From positions 2,232,001 to 2,296,000 of the forward strand of contig NZ_JACHNB010000001.1 of assembly GCF_014205225.1 (NCBI RefSeq): 64,000 bases of DNA, given 5' to 3'. The notes under the pieces are model-generated. The model ran no database searches. It was not told where the DNA came from and saw only the letters and a list, made by a program, of their open reading frames with translations. A program made the position numbers and the translations under genes. Origin of the DNA: Actinoplanes octamycinicus (GTDB taxonomy: Bacteria > Actinomycetota > Actinomycetes > Mycobacteriales > Micromonosporaceae). Each line of letters opens with the position of its first letter. Within the stretch, counting starts at the first letter, position 1. Positions 51,188-59,761 of the stretch are shown here, in pieces.

Positions 51188-51914
51188 ATGCCTGGGACAG
51201 CTCCTTCTGGTGCACATGCGCGTTCAGCTCGACCAGCTCAGGATGCTCGGCGAGCCACTCGGCGACGGCCGCCACGCCGACCGGGCGGTCACCGAACCGG
51301 TCGACGATCGCCTCGATCAGCTTCCAGTCGTCCTCGGTGTCCAGGGTCAGCCGCAGGTGCGACCGGTCCGGCAGCACGGTCACCCCGATCACGTCGAACT
51401 CGTCCGGGTGCGAGTAGAGGTACGACGTCACGTGCGTCCGGTGGTACCCGGTCGCCCGGTCGTCGATCGCCCGCAGTACGGCCGCCCGGACCACCTCGAC
51501 GTCCAGCCCGCGCGGCAGCGTCCGGGTGATCGAGGTGGTCAGGTAGTCCACACCGGACGCCGCGAAGACGTCGCACACCCGCCGGACCAGCGCCGGGTCC
51601 AGCAGCGGGCAGTCCGCGGTGAACCGCAGCACGGTGTGCACGTCGTCCCGCCCGGCGAGCACGCCGAGGAACCGGGTCAGCACGTCGTCGACCGGACCGC
51701 GGTGGCAGGCCACCCCGATCCGGGCGCACTCCGCCGCGACCGCGTCGTCGGCGGCCTCGGTGGTGGTCGCGACGACCAGGTCGTCGACCACCCCGCTGTC
51801 CCGGGCGGCGCGGACCACCCGGTGCAGGACGGTCCGGCCGCCGAGCCGGCGCAGGACCTTGCCGGGGAGCCGGGTGGAGCCCGTCCGGGCCTGGATGATG
51901 CCGAGGGTGGTCAC
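51186..51914 (-). CDS. cytidylyltransferase (SpsF/PseF-like)
   Basis: A 242-residue sugar-CMP-type nucleotidyltransferase. 'LGIIQARTGSTRLPGKVLRRL' is the nucleotide-binding start with the conserved RxGSxRLPGK; 'RFTADCPLLDPALV' carries the metal-binding aspartate; 'DVEVVRAAVLRAIDD' matches the SpsF branch. It could activate a nonulosonic acid with CMP (PseF role) or another sugar acid. The GTG overlaps the stop of the preceding gene by four bases (GTGA). Confidence 0.85.
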   Translation of the reverse strand: MTTLGIIQARTGSTRLPGKVLRRLGGRTVLHRVVRAARDSGVVDDLVVATTTEAADDAVAAECARIGVACHRGPVDDVLTRFLGVLAGRDDVHTVLRFTADCPLLDPALVRRVCDVFAASGVDYLTTSITRTLPRGLDVEVVRAAVLRAIDDRATGYHRTHVTSYLYSHPDEFDVIGVTVLPDRSHLRLTLDTEDDWKLIEAIVDRFGDRPVGVAAVAEWLAEHPELVELNAHVHQKELSQA

Positions 51915-53428
51915 GGTGATTCCTCAGTTCGGTCGGTGAGTCGATGGCGGGTCCGGCGGGCCAGGGCCAGGGCGGCCTTGGCGGCGCGGTAGCCGAGGCT
52001 GCCGCTGAACGCGGCGATCTGGGTCCGGGCGCGGCCCAGCTCGGCCTCCCGTTTCGCCAGCTCGTGCTCGAAGAAGCCGGCCCGGGCCTCGGCGTCGGTG
52101 AGCTGTCGGCGCAGGGCGGCCAGCTGCTCGGCGTGCTCCCGGCGGCCGTCCGGGAGGGGCTGGTCCCCGGCCGGTTCCGGCGCCTCGTCCAGCCCGGCCG
52201 CGCCGGCCAGGATCGCGGTGAGCCGGGACAGCTCGGTGATCGCCTGCCACGGATGCGAGTAGCCGCCGGTGGTCAGCGTCCGGGCGAACCGGATCAGCGC
52301 GTCCGGGCACTCCGGGGCGTCCGGGTCGAGCAGCGCGAACCGGCCGCCGTCCACCAGCACGTTGTCGGCGCTCGCGGTGGGCAGCGCGACCATCCAGCCG
52401 GTGAGCAGCCGGCGCAGCACCGGCAGCTCGTGCCGGACGGCCGCGGTGAGCAGCAGCTCCTCCAGCAGCCGTCCGGCGGGCAGTGGCAGATCACCGGACC
52501 GGCCGGCCGTCCGGCGGGTCCAGCCGCCGTCCGGTGTGCTGGTCAACTCGGTGATCACGTGCTGTGCTGACGGCGCTGCCGGACCGGCGCGCAGCACCGG
52601 CGGCAGCGTCACCGCCGGGGTCGCGGCCGGGGCCCGGTGCGCGACGGCCAGCCAGCCCGGGGCCAGCTCGGCACCCAGGCCGCGGCGCACGGCCGCGCCG
52701 GCCAGGCGCCGCGGATCGCTCAGGACCGGACGATTCCGGTACGCCGCCGCGACCGCCGCGGTGGCCAGCGCCCCGAGCGCGTCGATCGGCCCGTACCGCA
52801 GCGTCTCCGGGGTGACCAGCAACGTCGGGTGCTGCGGCAGCGGCCAGGCGGCGGCCAGCCCGGTCACCGGCAGACCCTCGGCGCCCAGGGCGGCGGCCAG
52901 CCGGTCGGCCCGGCCCGGCGCGGCGCCGAACTCGCCGAGCGGCCGCCAGGCGTCCCCGGTCCGGGGCGCGGTCGGCGAGCCCGGGTCGACCAGCCGGTGC
53001 ACGCCCAGCTCGTTCGCCACGGTGAGCAGCAGGGTGCCGCCCGGGCGCAGCACCCGCTTGAGCACCCGGACCGTGTCCAGCCAGTCCAGCTGGGAACCCT
53101 CCGGCGAGCAGAGCCGGTCGGCGCCGTCCAGGGCGAGCACCGCGTCGTACCGATCAATCTCGGTCAGCTTGGGAAGCGTGCCGCACAGCACGCGGACTCC
53201 CGGAACCCCGCGCCGGTCCTGGGCCAGCGCGTCCGGACGGGAGCGCAGCAGGCAGGTCACCGCACGGCCGGGGGCCAGCTCGGCGATCAGGTCCGGATCG
53301 TGCGGGCCGGCCAGCAGCACCCGGGCGCCGGTGGGCAGGCGGCCGGCCAGGTGCCGCAGCAGCGGGCCGCCGGCCGGCGGGAGCTGCTCGGCGTACTCCG
53401 GCATCTCGCCGCCGATGAGCTGGATCAT
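51911..53428 (-). CDS. methyltransferase-like/kinase-like fusion protein of unknown function
   Basis: A 505-residue protein. Residues about 20-200 follow a class I SAM methyltransferase fold: a degenerate motif I 'VLLAGPHDPDLIAEL', 'YDAVLALDGADRLCSPEGSQ' and the post-I/III pair 'VLKRVLRPGGTLLLTVANEL'. Residues about 330-430 contain 'TASADNVLVDGGRFALLDPD', which recalls the Asn and Asp metal-binding loops of aminoglycoside-type kinases. A coiled coil near 445-490 and a basic end follow. The missing GxGxG suggests loss of methyl transfer. It overlaps its neighbours by four bases (ATGA upstream, GTGA downstream), so it belongs to the sugar operon. Confidence 0.75.
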   Translation of the reverse strand: MIQLIGGEMPEYAEQLPPAGGPLLRHLAGRLPTGARVLLAGPHDPDLIAELAPGRAVTCLLRSRPDALAQDRRGVPGVRVLCGTLPKLTEIDRYDAVLALDGADRLCSPEGSQLDWLDTVRVLKRVLRPGGTLLLTVANELGVHRLVDPGSPTAPRTGDAWRPLGEFGAAPGRADRLAAALGAEGLPVTGLAAAWPLPQHPTLLVTPETLRYGPIDALGALATAAVAAAYRNRPVLSDPRRLAGAAVRRGLGAELAPGWLAVAHRAPAATPAVTLPPVLRAGPAAPSAQHVITELTSTPDGGWTRRTAGRSGDLPLPAGRLLEELLLTAAVRHELPVLRRLLTGWMVALPTASADNVLVDGGRFALLDPDAPECPDALIRFARTLTTGGYSHPWQAITELSRLTAILAGAAGLDEAPEPAGDQPLPDGRREHAEQLAALRRQLTDAEARAGFFEHELAKREAELGRARTQIAAFSGSLGYRAAKAALALARRTRHRLTDRTEESP

Positions 53429-54243
53429 GCCGGCTCCCGGACGGCGGTCCAGCCGAGGATCGCGCGCAGCTCGGCCGGCCCGGCCAGGTGGCCGTCGCCG
53501 AGTTCGGCGAGGGCGCTCTCCCGGGCCGCGGCCGGGTCCGGGGCGACCCCGTGCAGCTCCGGCCACTCCCGGCGGATCCGGGTGGCGGTCGAGGTGTCCT
53601 CCGCGGCCAGGTGCATCGGGTCGCCGTAGACGGCCGGCTCGCAGCCGGCCGCCGCTCCGTAGAGCACCGCGCTGCTCAGCCGGTTGGACGCCACCCGCCG
53701 GTGCCGGCGCAGCTCGGCCAGCTGGTGGTGCAGGAATCGGGTGTCGGTCCGGGTCCGCATGTACCCCCGGTAGCCGTGGCAGATCACCCGGCCGGCCCGC
53801 TCGTAGAACGCCCGCACCCGGTCGTCCCGGAACTCCTGCCAGTAGAGGCAGAAGGTGATCGGGCCGGGCTCGGTGGCCACGATCTCGTCGATCAGCCGCT
53901 GGTGGTCGCCGGTGACGTGCTGACCCTCCCAGCCGTGGAACGGGTACCAGATGGTGCCGTCCCGGCCGGCGCGCTCGTCCGGAGTGGACCCGAGCAGGTA
54001 GAGGAACGGGGCGCCGATCACGGTGGCCAGCGGCCGGCCCATCGACCAGGCACGCCGCCGGGTCCGCTCGGACCAGACGAAGATCGGCCGGCCGGGCGCG
54101 TACGGGGTGCCGGCGCCCAGCCCGTCGACCACGTTCCAGCCGTGCTGCAGGTACCCGTCGATCCGGGGCGGATCCGCCGGGTCGAGCCCGCAGTACCCGG
54201 CCAGCACGTGCGCGTGGCCGTAGAAGTGGTTGCCGTGGTGCAC
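53425..54243 (-). CDS. unrecognised protein in the pse-like operon
   Basis: A 272-residue cytosolic protein with no named family. Notable pieces are a histidine-rich start 'HHGNHFYGHAHVLAGYCGL', 'IDGYLQHGWNVVDGLG', 'IFVWSERTRRRAWSMGRPLA', 'GAPFLYLLG' and 'VICHGYRGYMRTRTDTRFLH'. The pattern LQHGW plus a later short Gly/His loop resembles GT-B glycosyltransferase-like proteins of the CDP-glycerol transferase kind, but only loosely. The GTG start follows GGGAG at six bases and lies two bases after the pseC stop. Confidence 0.75.
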   Translation of the reverse strand: MHHGNHFYGHAHVLAGYCGLDPADPPRIDGYLQHGWNVVDGLGAGTPYAPGRPIFVWSERTRRRAWSMGRPLATVIGAPFLYLLGSTPDERAGRDGTIWYPFHGWEGQHVTGDHQRLIDEIVATEPGPITFCLYWQEFRDDRVRAFYERAGRVICHGYRGYMRTRTDTRFLHHQLAELRRHRRVASNRLSSAVLYGAAAGCEPAVYGDPMHLAAEDTSTATRIRREWPELHGVAPDPAAARESALAELGDGHLAGPAELRAILGWTAVREPA

Positions 54244-54245
54244 GG

Positions 54246-55370
54246 CTAGCTCCCGAGAACGCTGCGCAGAGTGTCGATGACGCGGTCCTGGTCGGCGTCG
54301 CTCAGGTCGACGAAGAGCGGAAGGGACAGCTCCTCGGCGTAGAAGGCCTCGGCGACCGGGCACATGCCGCGCCGGTAGCCGAGGTCCTCGAAGACCGGGT
54401 GCCAGTAGACCGGGATGTAGTTGACCTGCACCCCGATCCCGGCCGCGTGCAGCCGGTCGTAGACCTCGCGGCGCCGGCCGTCCAGCACCCGGACCGGGTA
54501 GAGGTGGCGCATCGGGTCGGTGCCGTCCGGGGTCACCGGCAGGCGCAGTCCCGGCACGTCGGCGAGCAGCGCGTCGTACCGGGCGGCGAGCCGCTGCCGC
54601 CGCTGCTTGAACGCGGCCAGCCGGCTCAGCTGCGCGCTGCCCAGTGCGCAGAGCACGTCGGGCAGCCGGTAGTTCAGGCCGAACTCGTGCACCTCGTAGA
54701 ACCACCGGCCCTCGTCCCGGTGGCGCAGCGCCTCCGGCTGCTTGACCATGCCGACCGTGCGGAACGTGCGCAGCCGCTCCACCAGGTCGGGGTGGATCGA
54801 GGCGACCGCGCCGCCCTCGGCGGTGGTCAGGTTCTTGGTCGGGAAGAACGAGAAGGTGGTCAGGTCGGCGATCGAGCCGACCGGCCGGCCGTGGTAGGTG
54901 GAGCCGATCGCGTGCGCCGCGTCCGCGACCAGCACCGCGCCGGCACTGTCGCTGAGCTTGCGCAGCCGGTCGTAGTCGGCCGGCACGCCGGCGTAGTCGA
55001 CCGCGGCGATCGCCCGGGTGCGCGAGGTGACCGCGGCCTCGGCGGCGGCCGGATCGAGATTGGCGGTGTCCTCGTCGATGTCGGCGAAGACCACGGTGGC
55101 GCCGAGCATGGCCGCGCCGGACGCGGTGGCCACGAACGTCATCGGCGTGGTGACCACCTCGTCGCCGCGGCCCAGGCCGGCCGCGGCGTACGCGGCGTGC
55201 AGGGCGGTGGTCCCGTTGGTGACCGTCACGCACGGGGCGCCGGCCACCCGCTCCAGGTCCGCCTCGAACTCGCGGACCCGGGGACCGGTGGTCAGCCAGT
55301 CGCTGCCCAGCGCGGCCACCACGGCGTCCACGTCGGACGGCTCGATGGACTGGCGTCCGTACGGCAGCAT
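54246..55370 (-). CDS. pseC: PseC-type sugar aminotransferase
   Basis: PLP aminotransferase of the DegT/DnrJ/EryC1/StrS class, 374 residues; PseC converts the 4-keto sugar from PseB to UDP-4-amino-4,6-dideoxy-N-acetyl-beta-L-altrosamine. 'LPYGRQSIEPSDVDAVVAAL' is the usual PseC start, 'TNGTTALHAAYAAAGLGRGD' the cofactor pocket, 'VADAAHAIGSTYHG' the Asp that pairs with the pyridine nitrogen, and the Schiff-base lysine is in 'FSFFPTKNLTTAEGG'. The ATG overlaps the pseB stop by one base (TGATG), with GGAG five bases upstream. Confidence 0.92.
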   Translation of the reverse strand: MLPYGRQSIEPSDVDAVVAALGSDWLTTGPRVREFEADLERVAGAPCVTVTNGTTALHAAYAAAGLGRGDEVVTTPMTFVATASGAAMLGATVVFADIDEDTANLDPAAAEAAVTSRTRAIAAVDYAGVPADYDRLRKLSDSAGAVLVADAAHAIGSTYHGRPVGSIADLTTFSFFPTKNLTTAEGGAVASIHPDLVERLRTFRTVGMVKQPEALRHRDEGRWFYEVHEFGLNYRLPDVLCALGSAQLSRLAAFKQRRQRLAARYDALLADVPGLRLPVTPDGTDPMRHLYPVRVLDGRRREVYDRLHAAGIGVQVNYIPVYWHPVFEDLGYRRGMCPVAEAFYAEELSLPLFVDLSDADQDRVIDTLRSVLGS

Positions 55371-56350
55371 CACTTCTCCGACAGCAGGTCGCGCATCTCG
55401 TCGACCGAGAGCCAGAGGTCGTTGTTGTCGGAGCGGTAGTTGAAGCCGTCGGCGACCTGCTCGCCACCCTCCGGCGCCTGGTAGCCCCAGCTCGCGGCGA
55501 CCGGCTGGACCACGTACCGGTCCTTGAAGCGCAGCGTGCGCCGGCTGTCGTCGGCCGCGATCATCTCCTCGTGCAGCTTCTCGCCGGGCCGCATGCCGAT
55601 CTCGTGGATCGGCGAGTCCGGGGCCACCGCCTCGACCAGGTCGAGGATCCGCATGCTCGGGATCCGCGGCACGTAGAGCTCGCCGCCGCGCATCACGTCG
55701 AACGAGTTGACGACGAACTCGACCGCCTGGTCCAGGGTGATCCAGAACCGGGTCATCCGCTTGTCGGTGATCGGCAGGCTCTGGTTCTCGGCGGCCAGCT
55801 TGCGGAAGAACGGGACCACCGAGCCGCGGCTGCCCATCACGTTGCCGTAGCGGACCACGGCCAGCCGGGTCGGGTGGGTGGCGGCGTAGTGGTTGCCAGC
55901 CACCACGATCTTGTCGGCGGCCAGCTTGGTCGCGCCGTACAGGTTGATCGGGCTGGACGCCTTGTCGGTGGAGAGCGCCACCACCTTCTTGACCTCGGCG
56001 TGGATCGCCGCGTCGATCACGTTCTGAGTGCCGTTGATGTTCGTGGCGACGAACTCCGACGGGTTGTACTCGGCGGTGTCCACCTGCTTCAGGGCGGCGG
56101 CGTGCACCACGTGGTCGATCCCGTGCATGGCCCGGTCCAGGCGGGCCCGGTCCCGGATGTCGCCGAGGAAGAACCGCAGCCGGGGGTCGTCCCCGAAGAT
56201 CTGCCGGACCTCGTACTGCTTCAGCTCGTCACGGGAGAACACCACGATGCGGTGCGGGTCGAGATGCGTGAGCGCGTACTTCAGGAATGCCTTGCCGAAC
56301 GAGCCGGTGGCGCCGGTGACAAGGATCGAGGATCCGCTGATTTCAGACAC
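55370..56350 (-). CDS. pseB: UDP-N-acetylglucosamine 4,6-dehydratase (inverting), PseB
   Basis: First enzyme of pseudaminic acid synthesis. The 326-residue short-chain dehydrogenase has 'SSILVTGATGSFGKAFLKYA' (NADP loop), 'VFSRDELKQYEVRQIF', 'HAAALKQVDTAEYNPSEFV', the catalytic 'STDKASSPINLYGATK' (Asp-Lys with YxxxK) and 'GELYVPRIPSMRILDL' of the inverting dehydratase branch (PseB/FlaA1). GTG start with GGAG seven bases upstream. It heads the minus-strand operon and is divergent from the acyl carrier protein gene. Confidence 0.93.
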   Translation of the reverse strand: MSEISGSSILVTGATGSFGKAFLKYALTHLDPHRIVVFSRDELKQYEVRQIFGDDPRLRFFLGDIRDRARLDRAMHGIDHVVHAAALKQVDTAEYNPSEFVATNINGTQNVIDAAIHAEVKKVVALSTDKASSPINLYGATKLAADKIVVAGNHYAATHPTRLAVVRYGNVMGSRGSVVPFFRKLAAENQSLPITDKRMTRFWITLDQAVEFVVNSFDVMRGGELYVPRIPSMRILDLVEAVAPDSPIHEIGMRPGEKLHEEMIAADDSRRTLRFKDRYVVQPVAASWGYQAPEGGEQVADGFNYRSDNNDLWLSVDEMRDLLSEK

Positions 56351-56539
56351 GTGTTTTCTCCGGAGGACTGGGCGGTAAGCCGCTACGGGGCGGAAGCATA
56401 ACCACCTGTCCAGGCAATTCCGTGGGTCGCGGAGAACAGCCAATGGCAATTCATTCTCAGTTCAACCGGCATTGGTCGTGACGACCGCGCGCCTGCGGGA
56501 AGGTGAAGTCCTCCATTCACCGCCTCTGGGAGTAACACC
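56351..56539. promoter_or_regulatory. shared promoter region between the sugar and acyl operons
   Basis: A 189-base gap, AT-richer than its surroundings, from which both operons are read. It contains two copies of GGCAATTC (about 56412 and 56443) and a small hairpin GGTGAA-N8-TTCACC (56502-56521) 18 bases before the acyl carrier start. No -10/-35 pair was assigned. Confidence 0.5.
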
Positions 56540-56782
56540 GTGACTGAGCTGCAGAGACTGCGCGACGCGTTCCGTACCGCGCTGGACCTTCCGGCGGACG
56601 CGCCCGTGGACGACCTGCGCTACCAGGACAATGAGAAGTGGGACTCCCTGGCGCACATGTCGCTTGTCGCGGCTATTGAAGATGAATTCTCGGTAATGAT
56701 CGACACCGACGATGTCATCAATATGTCCAGCTTCGCCGAGGCCGCGCGAATCCTCGGTAAATACGGGGTGGACGTCAAGTGA
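56540..56782 (+). CDS. acyl carrier protein
   Basis: An 80-residue phosphopantetheine carrier. The attachment serine is S36 in 'NEKWDSLAHMSLVAAIEDE', the standard DSL motif (here preceded by KW), followed by the conserved 'FSVMIDTDDVINMSSF' helix III region. The GTG start has GGGAG eight bases upstream. It is the first gene of a five-gene set in which every gene overlaps the next by four bases. Its sequence is of the specialised polysaccharide/flagellin-locus kind rather than fatty-acid AcpP. Confidence 0.93.
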   Translation: MTELQRLRDAFRTALDLPADAPVDDLRYQDNEKWDSLAHMSLVAAIEDEFSVMIDTDDVINMSSFAEAARILGKYGVDVK

Positions 56783-57510
56783 GCGTCGCCCTGGTCACCG
56801 GGGCGTCGCGCGGCATCGGCCGGGCGGTCGCGCACCGTCTCGCCGAGCAGGGGTACGACCTGGTCCTGCACGGGCACGGCCCGGCCGGGGTGGCCGAGGC
56901 GGCCGAGGCGCTGGCCGGCAAGTTCGGTGTGACCGTGCTGCACGGCGCCGGCGACATCGCCGACCCGCAGACCAGCAAGGCCCTGGTCCGCCTGGCCTTC
57001 GAGCGATTCCAGCGGCTGGACGCGCTGGTGGTCAACGCCGGCACGCACGCCGCCGGGATGCTCGGCATGACCGGCGACGACACCATCGCGCGGCTGTTCG
57101 CGGTGAACGCGGCCGGCGCGGCCTACACCCTGCAGCACGCGGTCCGCCTGCTGGCCCGCGGCGAGCACCCGGCCGTGGTGCTGACCGCCTCGATCACCGG
57201 CACCCAGGGCGCGGCCGGCCAGGCCGTCTACGCCGCGTCCAAGGCCGCCGTGGCCGGCCTGACCCGGTCGGCCGCCAAGGAGCTCGGCCCGCGCGGGATC
57301 CGGGTCAACGCGGTCGCGCCCGGCTTCATCGCCACCGACATGCTCGACACCCTGGACGAGGCCGGCCGCGCCGAGCGGATCGCCGGCACCGCGCTGGGCC
57401 GGCTGGGCACCGCCGAGGAGGTGGCCGACGTGATCGCCTTCCTGCTCTCCACCCAGGCCCGGTTCGTGACCGGCCAGATCGTCGGGGTCGACGGGGGACT
57501 GACGCTGTGA
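56779..57510 (+). CDS. FabG-like ketoreductase
   Basis: A 243-residue short-chain dehydrogenase that probably reduces a 3-oxoacyl group on the adjacent carrier protein. 'ALVTGASRGIGRAVAHRLAE' is the NADPH loop, 'VNAGTHAAGMLGM' the NAG motif, the catalytic Ser is in 'LTASITGTQG' and Tyr-Lys in 'AVYAASKAAVAGL'. The end 'VTGQIVGVDGGLTL' is typical of FabG. GTGA overlap with the acyl carrier gene. Confidence 0.93.
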   Translation: MSVALVTGASRGIGRAVAHRLAEQGYDLVLHGHGPAGVAEAAEALAGKFGVTVLHGAGDIADPQTSKALVRLAFERFQRLDALVVNAGTHAAGMLGMTGDDTIARLFAVNAAGAAYTLQHAVRLLARGEHPAVVLTASITGTQGAAGQAVYAASKAAVAGLTRSAAKELGPRGIRVNAVAPGFIATDMLDTLDEAGRAERIAGTALGRLGTAEEVADVIAFLLSTQARFVTGQIVGVDGGLTL

Positions 57511-58730
57511 ACCTGCTCCACCCCGACGCCCGGGTGCTCGACGCCGCGACCGGCGACCAGCTCACCCCCGAGATGATCGACGCGGCCGCCGCCGAGCTGG
57601 CCGGCGAGCGGCTGGTCTTCCTTCCGATGCCGGCCACCGTCCCGGCGGTCGCCCGTTACCTGGCGGCGCTGCGTCTCGGCGTGCCGGTGGTGCTGCTCGA
57701 CCCGGAGACCGACCACACCGACCTGATCGAGCGGTACGCCACCGACCGGGTGCACCCGGACCTGGCCCTGCTGCTCACCACCAGCGGGTCGACCGGCAAC
57801 CCCAAGCTGGTCCGGCTGTCCCGCTCGGCGGTGCTGGCCAACGCCGGCCAGGTGGCCGACAGCCTCGGCATCACCGGGGCCGACGTGGCGATCACCACGC
57901 TGCCGCTGTTCTACTCGTACGGCCTGTCGGTGCTGCACTCGCACCTGCTGCGCGGGGCCACCGTGGTGCTCGAGCGCACCGGCATCATGCAGCGCGACTT
58001 CTGGGCGGCGGTGGACGAGCACCGGGTCAGCTCGATGGCGTTGGTGCCGTACCAGTACGAGATGCTCCGCCGGCTCCGCTTCGACCCGGCGAAGTACCCG
58101 TCGCTGCGGACGATCACGCAGGCCGGCGGCCGGCTGCGGACCGAGCTGGTGTCCGAGTTCGCGGGCCGGATGGCGGCCGTGGGCGGCCGGATGTTCGTGA
58201 TGTACGGGCAGACCGAGGCCGCGCCGCGGATGGCCACGCTGCCCGCCGAGCGGATCGCCGACAAGCTCGGCTCGGTCGGCCTGCCGATGGCCGGCGCCAG
58301 CTTCACCATCGAGGACGGCGAGGTCGTCTACCGCGGCCCGAACGTGATGATGGGGTACGCCGAGTCCGCCGCCGACCTGGTCAAGGGTGACGAGCTGGGT
58401 GGCGTGCTGCGCACCGGCGATTTGGGCCGGCTCGACGACGAGGGGTTCCTGTTCATCACCGGGCGGCGCAAGCGGATGGGCAAGGTGTTCGGCGTCCGGA
58501 TCAACCTGGACGACGTGGAGCGCGAGTTCCCGGTGACCGCGGTGGCCGGCGACGACAGACTGCACGTCTTCGCCGAGGGGATCGGGGACGACGAGGCCCG
58601 CGCCTTGCGGACGAAGATCGCCGAGTGGCTGGGCAGCCACTTCACCGGCATCGACGTGCGGGTGATCGAGGCGTTGCCGCTGCTGCCCAACGGCAAGACG
58701 GACTATCGGGCGCTGGAGGCGTCGCTGTGA
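57507..58730 (+). CDS. AMP-forming acyl-ligase
   Basis: A 407-residue ANL-superfamily enzyme that adenylates a carboxylate and may load it onto the carrier protein. Motifs: 'LLLTTSGSTGNPKLVRLS' (P-loop), 'MFVMYGQTEAAPRM' (adenylate binding), 'LRTGDLGRLDDEGFLFITGR' (hinge) and 'LPLLPNGKTDYRALE' with the catalytic lysine. It is shorter at the N-terminus than usual ligases (about 500 residues). GTGA overlaps on both sides. The acyl substrate is unknown. Confidence 0.92.
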   Translation: MNLLHPDARVLDAATGDQLTPEMIDAAAAELAGERLVFLPMPATVPAVARYLAALRLGVPVVLLDPETDHTDLIERYATDRVHPDLALLLTTSGSTGNPKLVRLSRSAVLANAGQVADSLGITGADVAITTLPLFYSYGLSVLHSHLLRGATVVLERTGIMQRDFWAAVDEHRVSSMALVPYQYEMLRRLRFDPAKYPSLRTITQAGGRLRTELVSEFAGRMAAVGGRMFVMYGQTEAAPRMATLPAERIADKLGSVGLPMAGASFTIEDGEVVYRGPNVMMGYAESAADLVKGDELGGVLRTGDLGRLDDEGFLFITGRRKRMGKVFGVRINLDDVEREFPVTAVAGDDRLHVFAEGIGDDEARALRTKIAEWLGSHFTGIDVRVIEALPLLPNGKTDYRALEASL

Positions 58731-59761
58731 GTGTCTTCACCCTGCCGCAGGTGGACAAGGAAGCGGTGTTGTTGCCGCAGCTCGCCGACCTGACCAAGCA
58801 CCATCGGGCGAACTGCGAGCCTTATGACCGCATCCTCGCCGCCTCCGGCTTCGCCGAGGCCGCCGACCTCTCCGCGTTGCCCTGGCTGCCGGTGCGGCTC
58901 TTCAAGACCCTGGAGCTGAAGAGCATCCCGGACGACGAGGTGTTCAAGGTCCTCACCTCCAGCGGCACCACCGGCGACGTCAGCCGGATCTACCTGGACA
59001 AGGCGGCCGCCGCCGAGCAGCAGCGACGGCTCGCCGCCACGGTGCAGACCGTGCTCGGCCCGAAACGGCTGCCGATGCTGCTGGTCGACACGAAGGCGAT
59101 GCTCAAGGACCGCCGCTCGTTCAGTGCCCGGGGCGCCGGGGTGCTCGGCATGTCGACCTTCGGCCGGGACCACGTCTGGGCGCTCGACCTGGACGGCCGG
59201 GTCGACCTGGCGGCGATCCGCGGTTTCCTCGACCAGCACGGTGACCAGCCGTTCCTGATCTTCGGGTTCACCTTCCTGGTCTGGCTGCACCTCTACGAGG
59301 TGGCCCGGGACCACGGCCTGGACCTGTCGAACGGCATCCTGATCCACTCCGGCGGCTGGAAGAAGCTGGTCGACCAGGCGGTCTCGCCTGCCGAGTTCCG
59401 GTCCCGGCTGGCCGGCGTCGGCCTGACCGCCGTGCACAACTACTACGGCATGGTGGAGCAGATCGGCACGATCTTCCTGGAGGGGCCGGACGGCGGCGCG
59501 CTCTACTGCCCGGACTTCGCCGACGTGATCATCCGGGATCCGGAGACCTGGGCCGAGCTGCCGCCCGGCAAGCCGGGACTGATCGAGGTGATCAGCACGC
59601 TGCCGACCTCGTACCCCGGGCATGTGCTGCTCACCGAGGACCTCGGCGTGGTGCACGGAATCGACGACGGGGCCTGGCCGGGCAAGCGGTTCTCGGTGCT
59701 CGGGCGGCTGCCCCGGGCCGAGGCGCGGGGCTGCTCCGACACGTACCGGGAGGCGTCGTGA
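58727..59761 (+). CDS. LuxE-like acyl-protein synthetase
   Basis: A 344-residue protein of the LuxE family, which adenylates an acyl group and passes it to a reductase. Family marks: 'YDRILAASGFAEAADLSALP', 'VRLFKTLELKSI', the nucleotide loop 'VLTSSGTTGDVSRIYLD', 'GILIHSGGWKKLVDQAV' and 'NYYGMVEQIGTIFLEG'. In bioluminescent bacteria LuxE acts with LuxC and LuxD; here there is no LuxAB. The gene overlaps both neighbours by four bases. Confidence 0.9.
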   Translation: MSVFTLPQVDKEAVLLPQLADLTKHHRANCEPYDRILAASGFAEAADLSALPWLPVRLFKTLELKSIPDDEVFKVLTSSGTTGDVSRIYLDKAAAAEQQRRLAATVQTVLGPKRLPMLLVDTKAMLKDRRSFSARGAGVLGMSTFGRDHVWALDLDGRVDLAAIRGFLDQHGDQPFLIFGFTFLVWLHLYEVARDHGLDLSNGILIHSGGWKKLVDQAVSPAEFRSRLAGVGLTAVHNYYGMVEQIGTIFLEGPDGGALYCPDFADVIIRDPETWAELPPGKPGLIEVISTLPTSYPGHVLLTEDLGVVHGIDDGAWPGKRFSVLGRLPRAEARGCSDTYREAS

